DNA from: Tremella fuciformis
Taxonomy: Eukaryota; Basidiomycota; Tremellomycetes; Tremellales; Tremellaceae
Direction of reading: 5' to 3'
DNA length: 64,000 nucleotides
NCBI GenBank assembly: GCA_032768795.1
Contig: CP136490.1
Location: forward strand, 2,666,001-2,730,000
The first letter of the stretch is position 1, and each line of letters opens with the position of its first letter. Below the pieces are notes generated by a model. The model was not told the origin of the DNA. It searched no databases and was given only the letters and a program-made list of their open reading frames with translations. The position numbers were made by a program, and so were the translations under genes. This document shows, piece after piece, positions 54,101-64,000 of the stretch.

Positions 54101-57100
54101 AAAGATCTCCCGCCCAACCTCCGCTCTCGCTTCACCGAGCTCTACGTACCGCCTCCTGACGATGACCGAGAGGCGCTGGTCGCCATTGTCTCTCAGTACA
54201 TCGGCGAGGCAGTTGCCGGCGACATGTCCGTCGTCATGGACATCACCGAGATGTATAGCACGCTCAAACGCCTCTCCGCCGCCAAAGAAATCGTCGACGG
54301 ATCCAATATTGCTCCCCATTACAGCATGCGCACGCTCGCTCGCGCACTCACTTTCGCTGTGGAGACCGCGCCTCTCTTCGGCCTTCGGAGAGGGCTATGG
54401 GAGGGCTGCCTGATGGCCTTTACCATGTCCCTTGACCTCGAATCTACCCAACGAGCGCAGAAGGTCTGCGAGCAGCATATCCTAGGCCCGATGAAGAACG
54501 CTCGAGCCGTCCTCGCACAAATTCCTTCGATACCGTCCTCTGCGGACCCCGATGATTTCGTCCGTTTCGGCCCCTTCTGGCTCAAGCGTGGGCCAGGAGC
54601 ACCTGTCTCGGAGTCGAAGTACATCATCACTCCCTCTGTCCAGGCCAAGCTGGCAGATCTTGCTCGGGTGATCATGACACACAAATACCCGGTTCTCATC
54701 CAGGGACCTACGTCAAGCGGCAAGACGAGTGCGGTTGAGTTTCTAGCCAGGCAGACCGGTCATCGGTTCGTACGTATCAACAACCACGAACATACCGATA
54801 TTCAAGAGTATCTCGGAACGTACGTTACCGATCCGCAAACGGGCAACCTCACGTTCCAAGAGGGACTCCTCGTTACCGCCGTTCGAGAAGGGCACTGGAT
54901 AGTTTTGGACGAGCTCAACCTGGCCCCGACAGATGTCCTCGAGGCTTTGAACCGCCTGCTGGATGACAACCGAGAGCTTGTGCTGCCTGAAACGCAAGAA
55001 ATCATCAAGCCTCATCCCAATTTCATCCTCTTCGCCACGCAGAATCCGCCTGGACTGTATGCGGGTCGAAAGATCCTCTCACGAGCCTTTCGCAATCGAT
55101 TTCTCGAGGTCCACTTCGATGACGTGCCGAAGAATGAGCTGGAGATCATTCTCTGCCAACGCTGCCAGATCGCTCCCTCGTATGCGAAGAAGATTGTGCA
55201 GGTCTTCGAGGAGCTTCGCCATCGTCGTCAGGCCTCTCGAGTGTTCGAGTCAAAGTCGTCTTTCGCCACCTTGCGGGACCTGTTTCGGTGGGCTGATCGT
55301 GGCGCTGTAGGCTATCAGCAGCTTGCCGAAGATGGGTACATGCTGTTGGCCGAGCGAGGCAGGCAAGAAGAGGACAAAGCTGTCATCAAGGAAGTCATCG
55401 AGAGCATCATGAAAGTCACAGTCGACCCTGCTCGCCTGTACGAGCTATTTGAACAACCGGCAACCAGCATTCTCTCACGACTGCCGTTCTCGGCGGTACC
55501 TGCCTCCAGCCTGGTGTGGACGAAAGCCATGCAGCGCCTGTTCGCTCTGATCGCTTTCGCCCTTGCACATGACGAGCCTGTCCTGCTCGTCGGCGAGACC
55601 GGGTGCGGCAAGACCTCTGTATGCGAGATCATCGCTCGGGCGTTCTCGCAAGCGATGATCGGCGTCAACTGCCACCAGAACATGGAGACGGCCGACCTGC
55701 TTGGTAGCCAACGACCCGTTCGCAATCGCCACGAGCGCAAAGCCAAGATACTCGCAGCACTCTCGCCCTTCGCTACTCTGCCCGCGGATGCAGATGAAGA
55801 CGCCATTGCTTCCACTTTGTCCGAGCTCAGCCACCGGACCGACGTCGATCATTCTATTGTCCAAAGTCTATCACGCGAATTGCCACAGCTGTCTGCTCTT
55901 TTCGAATGGTCAGATGGCCCATTAGTGCACGCGATGCAGGCTGGAGATCTTCTCCTCCTCGATGAGGTATCACTGGCAGATGACTCTGTTCTGGAGCGCC
56001 TCAACTCTGTCTTGGAACCAGGACGGACGCTCGTTCTTGCCGAAAAGGGTGGAAACGATATCGATGCAGTGACCCTCGTTGCGAATCCCCGTTTTCATGT
56101 CGTGGCTACCATGAATCCTGGTGGCGATTTCGGCAAGAAGGAGCTATCTCCGGCTCTTCGAAACAGGTTCACCGAGATCTGGGTGCCCCCCCTCAACGAC
56201 CGGCACGACCTTCTGCAGATCATCGAGCTCTCCTGGCAGCACGAGGCACTTGAAAAGTGTGGAGAGCCACTGCTTGCCTTCTTCGACTGGTTCAGAGAAC
56301 GCATTGGGGATGCCTCCGGCCTGGGCCTTCGAGACATTCTCGCCTGGGTCCAGTTCATGAACGAGATCTTCGGCCGATCCCATCTGGACATCGGCCAGGC
56401 CTTCCTCCATGGCGGTCAGATGGTCCTCGTCGATGGCCTGGAGAGCCTGCCACAAATTGCAGGATTACCGGCCGCCTCCGTAGCAACGCTTCGCGAGGAA
56501 TGTCTGAGTCGCCTACGCGCTTCTGCGACTGACTTTGGTGTCTCGGATGGTCGTAACCCGCCTATATCCTTCGAAGTAACTCCAGACGAAGTTCGAATTG
56601 GTGGTTATGGTATTCCTCGAGGGACCTTCACTTCCCAGTCGAGTCACTTCCGATTCGAAACCCCCACTACGGCCCTCAATGCGATGCGGGTCCTTCGAGG
56701 TTGCCAGCTTCCCAAAGCCATTCTCCTGGAAGGCTCTCCCGGAGTCGGCAAAACCTCTTTGGTGTCCGCCCTTGCGACTGTAGCTGGACACAAGCTGCAG
56801 CGGATCAACCTTTCCGACCAAACAGACCTCATTGATCTGTTTGGCTCGGATCTGCCAGTCGAGGGCGGCCAAGCTGGTGAATTCCAGTGGCGCGATGCCG
56901 CCTTTCTCGATGCCTTACAGCGGGGCGATTGGGTTTTATTGGACGAGATGAACCTGGCCTCTCAAACAGTACTGGAGGGTCTCAATGCGGTTCTCGACCA
57001 TCGAGGGACCGTATTCATTCCCGAGCTTGGCCGCTCGTTCGTCCGCCACGAGAACTTCCGCGTATTTGCAGCCCAGAACCCATTACAACAGGGCGGTGGG

Positions 57101-60100
57101 CGCAAGGGTCTCCCGAAATCTTTCCTCAATCGATTCACCAAGGTCTATCTACAAGAACACACACCAGATGATCTCTTCCTTATCTGTCGCGAGGTGCACA
57201 CCGCCTCTGACGATATGGTCAGGAAGATGATCTCGTTCAACGAAATCATCCGGGAGAAGACCATGGTCACCAAGACGATCGGAAGACAAGGCAGTCCTTG
57301 GGAGTTCAACCTTCGTGACCTTTTCCGGTGGTTCAGTCTCATGTCTCGACCAAATGGTCTCGAGCTTTCCGACCATCCTCTTGAGTTTCTGCGAATGGTG
57401 TATCTGCAGCGCTTCCGCAATGCAGCTGACCGTGAGGCAGTCGCCTCGATCTTTGAGGAGACTTTCGGCATAAAGCTCGATCTTACTCGCCCAGCGCCGT
57501 TCAGCACCCCCACCCACTTTCAAATCGGTCATTCTGCAGTCACACGCCTTGGTCCGATATCACCGGTGACGCAGCTTGCGAAGGGCCACCTGGAAGTCGC
57601 CGAATCCGTACTGCGATCCGTGGAGATGGGCTGGATGGTCATCCTTGCGGGCGAAACCGCCGCAGGGAAGCGCGAGCTCGTTCAAGCTATCGCTTCGTCG
57701 GCAGGGCGAGACCTGGGGGAATTGGCTATGCACCCCGGAGTTGACACGTCGGAGCTTCTCGGCAGCTTTGAGCAGCAGGATGCCTCACGCGCGCTGTCCA
57801 GCTTTCTAGGCGAGGTCGACCTACTCGTAGATGTCGCCGCGGACGCGGATCACGATATCTCTCCATCTGTGGTGGCCATACGTGTCGCAGCGAAAGGTCT
57901 AGCGGCGGCAGCCACGGACGAAGGGCGATCATCCTTGCTGAGCAGCATTCGAGACCAGCTTCTCGGTCTCAAGGATCTCGTAGACATCAGTTCCGCGGTA
58001 AATGCTTGGCAGCACTTGGCGGCAACTGGGAGCCACGCCACCGGCTTCGTCTGGGTCGATGGCGCCCTTCTGACCGCCCTCCGGACTGGAGGATGGTTTC
58101 TCATCTCGGAGGCCAACCTATGCTCCGCCTCGGTACTCGATAGGTTGAACTCATTATGCGAGACCAACGGTGTCCTCGTGCTCTCCGAAAAAGGATCTTC
58201 GACTGGTAGTCCCGAAGTCATCACGCCTCACCCGGACTTTCGCCTCTTCATGACGTACGACCCGGCCCATGGCGAGCTGTCGCGGGCAATGCGAAACCGA
58301 GGCGTCGAGCTGTACGTCGATCCTCTCTCGAGTAATCCGGAGGTCAGATCCGATCCCTCCGTCTTGCAAGATGACACCCTTCTTCGTTCGTACGAGCTGT
58401 ATCACTCAGTGTCGAGGGCGACTCCTGCCGGCATTGCCAATGCCGTCGCCTCTCAGGCATCATCCGGCAGCGACCTTCTGCCACGATTCGGTCTCTCGAC
58501 GGGCGAGACCCACGACCTCTATCAAATGGCAATTCCGCTCGGCCTCTCTGCACGTTTCCTTGCCGAAGGGTTGCCACTTGTCAATCAAGCGCTAATCCGC
58601 CTTGACCCTTCGCTTGATCCCCATTCTGGCCAAGTCACATCCCCTCAGCTATACCGCCTAATCCTGATCTTCCTACGGAATGTGGCGGCACAGCGACAGC
58701 GCGATGCCTGGCTCGTCGAGGAAGGACACGGGAAGAGCATTCTGGCCCTCTCTGCGCAGGCAATGCGCCGAGGGAACAACCGAGTGAAGCCGTTCCCCGG
58801 CCAGGCAGTGTTTCAACTTGTCGATAGCCTTCGCGCCGGCTTGAGTGCCTATGTGCGGACTCTTCCATTCGGACCGACGACATCTCTAGAACGACTTCAC
58901 GTCGCGGTCACTCTGCTGGAGAAGTATGCGCAGTCGCCGACATTCGACTATTCTGCCACCCAAATCTTGGCAAAAGCCATCCAAGACACCCTTGCACAAG
59001 TTCCCGTGACCCTGCCCAGCTCGACTGGGCTCATCGAGCTGGCGCAATCGGTTGAATTGACGCAGGGTCTCGGTCAATCAGCCATATGGGCGGTATTCAG
59101 TACTGGCATTCACAAAGCCTCGGGTGCTCTGCGAGACCTGGCAAACAAGCTGAACCAGATCACGGATATCAGTGAGTTGCATACCTACAATCTTCTCGTG
59201 GTTGATCGCGCAGGCATCCGGCACGATGTTGTTGCAATTCTCGCTCGCGTCGACGAAAGCAACTCTGAAGGCATAGAGGGCGAATTGCGCCTGTTGCTTG
59301 ACGATATGCCAAAGGTAAGTCATATTTGTAGTTACCACAAAATGCGTGCTTACGCTCAGAATGCGCTTTCTCCAAGGGCGGATGAGGCAGACCGCTTCGA
59401 AGATGTCTCTGCTCCGCTTCGGCTCATCCTTGAAAAGTCTATGCTTGCACACTCCGAGCCAGTAAGCGCATTTTCCTCAGAGTGATTCAACACTGATGCG
59501 GCCAGTCTGGGGCCTTTAATTTGCTTCTCCAGGAGCGCACACTGACACTCGACACAATGTCAGCCATCCGCCGCAGTCAGGCGGACCAGACATCTCCCGG
59601 AAGTGTTCTGCGAAGCATCACTCATCTGCTGCAGCGCCTGTGGACGACGGTGAGTCGCTCGCATCGGATGAGGGCATGACTGAGTGGCAGGACGACATTG
59701 GGCCGGATTCTCTGTTTGCCCCGGCTTTACTGAAAGCAACCTTGGAGCTTGGGTGAGTTGGCTTGTGTCAGTCTTCTGCCCCCACGCTCACATGTCCAGG
59801 GCCGATCAAGCGGTCTCCCTAGCCGACCTTGAAGCCGAGCAAAAGGCTGCTAAATTCGTCACGGGAACAGTGATCTGGAGCTTGCATGCCAGCACGGGGC
59901 GTCGCGAAGACGCCCTGTCCATTGCTCAAGCTGTTCTGACAGCTCTCGGTGCAGCCTTCGGAGCACGCGTCCTCCCCTCGCTGTCTTTCGAAAGTTCACA
60001 GAACGACCTCGGCATGGACAACGACGATTCGATCTTTGCCAAGGCCGTCCATTCTCATCTAGGCGGTCTATTGAAGCAGACGGATGCTGCCAACGGATTG

Positions 60101-63100
60101 ACCTATGTTGGCAACGTCTATTTGGGCATTGGTCGACTCCTGTTGGACCTCTTTGTGACCAACATCCCGATCGACCCAGTTGTGGAACGTCAACTCAAGC
60201 TGGACGGAGTGGCTCTCCAGCTCACTGATCTCAAAGAGGAGCTCGACGCCATCACAGCAGCGGAGACTGCCATCAAGGGAATCAGCCATTCTCACCGCGC
60301 TCGCGACATCGCCGAACGGATCGAACACATGCAGGCTGAACACACGGAGCTCAGTGGCGGAATTGCGCGAAAACCCGACGCAACACGCTTAGCAGCCCTT
60401 TTCAGCGAAATCTACTCGTTCCTAACCGACGCGATGGACGGCGCTGCAGTAGATGATCTTGTCAAGGCCTTGCGGGCCGGGCAGCCGCAGGCACTTCAAC
60501 GCGAACAATCATTCCAACTGGCCGCTGCCTCAGTATTGCGACGCCTACAAGCCAGCTACGAGGACTTGTCGGACTTGACCTCGCCAATTATCACTGCACT
60601 GCTCCTCGTACGGTTTGGTCTGCGCTGCCACGCCCGAGACATTCAAATTAAGCAAGCGAGCGCCCAATCTGTCGTACAGGCAGCGTTGACTTTCCCAATC
60701 GTGGACGCTGCACAACGTGTTTGTGCATTGACGGCCTCTTCAACGAAAGTGTCCCATCAACTGCTGTCCGCCGCTTCGACAGTGTTCGAACTCGACCTTC
60801 TTGGCAGTGATGCTGCGACTGCTTTATCTGTCGCCCGCCAACTCAGTCGCGTCTATCAAACTTGGAGCGCAATCCGAACCAAGGAGTTGCAGGCAGAGCA
60901 AGCATCAGAGAGCCTGTACAGGGTTAAGAAAACCGACATTGATGTACTTTCCGACCTGGAACAGGAAGAGAAGGAGTTTGGTGAAATGTTCCCGACATAC
61001 GACCAGGAAGAATCACCTAGTGGACAGGTCACCAATGGTATCTCTGATGACCACGCTTCAAACGACAGCCAGAAGTTCTCGCCGCAGAATGTGCTGGCAT
61101 TTCACCAGATTGTCATGTCCACTTTCGGGACTGGATCAGCCGATACCCCCGAAAGCCTGCTCCGCCTGGCCAAAGATGAAGTCTTGAACAGATTCGACTT
61201 TGTCGCCTTCGACGAGTCTGTGGACAAGCTGTCCGCCGCGATACAAGTCCGTCGCCTGTGCGATCGACTTCGGAACAGCACGTCGAACAGCCCCGGGAAC
61301 TTTTATCTATCGCCGAATCAGCCCGAGGTGCGCAAGGTGTATCCAATAGTCTCGGCATTGGTCGCACGCTTGAAGGACCTGATTGTCGAATGGCCCGAGC
61401 AGATGGTGTTACAGCATATTTTGGAGCGTGCCGAGCGGTTTATGGGGCTTAGCATCAGCAGTCCGGTAGCTCAAGTGCTGGCCTCTCTAGAGCAGCTGCT
61501 CCAGCACACAGACGACTGGGAGACATACGCCAATCGAGACAACTCGCTCCAAGCCTTCCGAGATCGCGTGACCGGGCTGATCATCGAATGGCGACGACTA
61601 GAACTAGCCTCGTGGGTGAGGCTACTTGATGACCAGGCGAAGCAGTACATCGACAGTGACGCCGAGTGGACTCTTCGTCTATACGGCGCACTTCTCGAAG
61701 GCGTGCTCGCCCACGACGACTTGAACAAGCACCTGGAATCGACGATCCCCCTGATCAACACATTCCTCGGCACTAGCTCTCTTGGGCACTTCGGGCCTCG
61801 ATTGGAAGTATTGAAAGCCTTCGAGCGCATGGCCAACAGCCTCGCAGGCGTGGACGACGTCGGACCCAGATTGGAGCGCGTGGCCACTCTGCTGCACAAC
61901 ATTGTCGCCAACGCCGTACTGTACTTGCCGAGGATAAAAGATTCCTTGCAAACGCAACGTGCTGCCCTGGACAAGAACATACGCGACTTTGTGAAGCTTG
62001 CGAGCTGGAAAGACGTCAATGTATACGCTTTGCGAGCTAGTGCGCAGAAGACGCATCGACAACTCCACCGAGCCATTAGGAAATTCCGAGATATCCTTCG
62101 ACAGCCGGTCTCACCTCTACTCGCCGACATGACGTCCTTCAGCGCACAAGAAAATCCGGTCGCTTCCGCTTTCACGGCCGCGCCAATCGCTGTATCTGCT
62201 CCCGAGCTCGATGAGCAGTATCTCCTTCAGCGCCCGACCGGCGCCGTGGTACCCGAGCCGCTCAAGAATGTTGCCGTGACCTATCAGAGGTTCCGCGCGG
62301 TGCATCAGGCTTTCGGCGAAGCTCAAAGGTCTCAAGCGCCCGAAGATATCGACACGTTTGCCGTCGATATCATCGAGACGGCCGCCATGCTGGCGAAGGC
62401 CACGCCGTCTATACTCACCAAAGAGAATGCAAAACTGGTCAAGAATCTGGCCACCCGAAAACGCAAAGCCTTTGCAGACTTGCTTTCGGCCTTACGGGAG
62501 ACCGGATTTTCATCGAGCGTCCGTGCGGATCTTCTAGCAAAACAAAATTCCAATCAATGGATCCTTGAACGCCTCGCTCTACCGGTACATCTCGGCGAGC
62601 AGGCAACCAAGAAGATCGAGTCGTATCACCATCGCCTTGCTGTCATAATGGCTACCCTCAGAGCGGCTTTCAACGGGCACAATGACGACATCGCCAGCCA
62701 GGACCTGCAGAGGGGTATCGGCTTCACCGAGAGTGTCTATGCTGTGGCGTTGACGGAAAGGGACAGGTGAGTATTCCCCCTCTACGTTGGCTGTCCTTCT
62801 GACTTGCTTAGGGCGGCGGGCTGGCTTTCTGCTCTCGTCAAGACTTCCTACAGACTCGAACGGCTCAGTGCTTGTGCCGCATCGACAGCCACCTACGGCG
62901 GTCCGCCGGTGCTGGCGGCCTTCGAGGCTACATTGCGCAGACTCTGCGAAATCCAGAATGCTATGCAAGAGGCAGAGACCGGTATCCGAGATTTGAGAGA
63001 GCTTCAGGCCCGCTCCCCTGCCGATGCTGACCTCGGTCTCGTGCAGCGCCTCAAGCAACGCACTGCGGGCGACACTGCGGCTTTGCGGACAGCATGTGCA

Positions 63101-64000
63101 GCTGCTCAGGCCTCTGGATGCTCTTTATTCACGAACGGTCAGCTCCAGCAGCCGTCTTGTCCCGAATACCGAGCTGACGTTTCCAGAAGAATACGGGGCT
63201 CTGACCCAGGCCAAGACGACGTTCGAGCACGTACAGCAGGAGCTTCGGCAGCAGGCTCATCAGATGCCGGAGCTGCGACACCTCTTGATCCCAATCGCCG
63301 ACATGGCTGTCGTGCCGCCCGAGAGCAACTTGTCGGGAACATCTAGTGATGGCGCCACCGAGGCGGTGATGGAGAAGAGCGACAATCTTATCCAGAAGCT
63401 GCTCGTCGTGACCCAGCGCCTCGACACTGTTCCACCTGCAGCGCTCGATGACGACACACGCCTACGGCTCACCGACGACCTTTCCTCGCAACGCAAGTTG
63501 TACGATTCCTTACGCCTGGCAGACATATTGCAGACTCTTGACGAAGTACTGTCTCTCGCTTCGCAAAGCGCCACCGCTGCTGGCTCTCCCGACTTCTCAA
63601 AGAGCCTTGCCGGTCTCGTTCCGTTCTTGCAAGTCTTCACCGACACTCTGAGCCATCGCATTGCCACGCACCTTCATACAGTGCAGTCGACTTACAAGCT
63701 TTGCTATGTGGTAGCTCGAGTAATGCTCGATCTCGCCACTAAAGGGTTCTGCAAGCCGCAAGAGGCATCGGACGATGCCGAAGGCGATGGCGGAGAGACC
63801 GTTGAGGGCACCGGCATGGGCGCCGGAACGGGCGATAAGAATGTCTCGTCTGAGATCCAAGAAGAGTCTCAAGTGGAAGGGCTGCAAGGCGAGCAAGAGG
63901 AGGATGGGGAGCAGAAAGCGGATGGGGAGAAGGAGGGAGAAGACGACGCAGTCAGTATGGACGAAGATTTCGAGGGAGCATTGGAGGATGGAAAGGAGAA
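51136..64000 (+). CDS. MDN1: midasin (Rea1/Mdn1), giant AAA+ ribosome-assembly ATPase, 3' end cut
   Basis: Dynein-like AAA+ machine that strips assembly factors from pre-60S particles in the nucleus. Ten exons are visible: 51136-51197, 51242-52008, 52073-53879, 53923-59314, 59360-59461, 59506-59649, 59691-59752, 59800-62766, 62812-63137 and 63187 to the window end, about 4,150 codons of an expected 4,900. Six AAA modules run in order; P-loops lie at about residues 352 (SPPSSGKTHLL), 696 (GETGTGKTTA), 1137 (GPTSSGKTSA), 1434 (GETGCGKTSV), 1814 (GSPGVGKTSL) and 2119 (GETAAGKREL). Matching Walker B motifs include VLDELNLAP and LLDEMNLAS; AAA6 has LISEANL, which looks degenerate. A long helical linker follows, then the start of the acidic Asp/Glu-rich region. 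The MIDAS domain lies beyond the window. Confidence 0.97.

Noticed and set aside
1..64000. tRNA, rRNA and CRISPR features
   Set aside because: I looked for tRNA-like B-box words and regular repeat arrays and found none I could support. CRISPR is not expected in a fungal nuclear genome.

Overview
The window is nuclear DNA from a GC-rich fungus, most likely a basidiomycetous yeast of the Tremellomycetes type. Genes are dense, on both strands, and broken by many very short introns (mostly 38-56 bp, GT..AG with a weak pyrimidine tract). The protein set is eukaryotic: midasin, OST1, the GINS subunit PSF3, a JmjC demethylase, a Jen1-type carboxylate carrier, and BIM1-like secreted proteins of the kind seen in Cryptococcus relatives. 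Intron-exon structures were worked out by hand. Nearly all models keep phase at every junction and end on a stop, which is strong internal support.

Layout. 1-0.6 kb: 5' end of a membrane protein (minus). 1.0-11.4 kb: four plus-strand genes, namely an unknown membrane protein, an Xaa-Pro aminopeptidase/prolidase, an F-box/WD/UIM ubiquitin-ligase adaptor of the Ufo1 type, and a PHD+JmjC histone demethylase of the JHD1 type. 11.5-20.9 kb: a metabolic stretch with an aldo/keto reductase (minus), a lactose-permease-like sugar transporter (minus, 5' end unresolved), an NAD(P)-binding NmrA/epimerase-like protein (plus), a JEN1-type carboxylate transporter (plus) and PSF3 (minus, six exons).

21.9-33.9 kb: the most unusual part, seven co-directional genes for long, low-complexity, Ser/Thr/Pro/Asp-rich proteins that I cannot assign to any family. 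It faces a divergent AGC-type kinase gene (34.1-37.4 kb, minus) whose catalytic loop reads MRD and whose activation segment is expanded. 37.4-39.4 kb is a gene-poor, more AT-rich gap holding a group of GC-rich hairpins.

39.5-51 kb: an aryl-alcohol-dehydrogenase-type aldo/keto reductase, acetate kinase (minus), an orphan multi-exon gene, a divergent pair of BIM1-like (X325) surface proteins, a second NmrA/epimerase-like gene paralogous to the one at 16 kb, and OST1 (minus). 51.1 kb to the end: the giant midasin gene MDN1 (plus), cut by the window end after about 4,150 codons.

The genes do not form one pathway. Housekeeping genes (MDN1 for ribosome assembly, OST1 for N-glycosylation, PSF3 for replication) lie beside accessory metabolism (JEN1, acetate kinase, sugar transporter, two aldo/keto reductases, two epimerase-like paralogues) that would suit growth on acetate, lactate or plant-derived carbon. 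The seven-gene orphan array is the best candidate for something undescribed.
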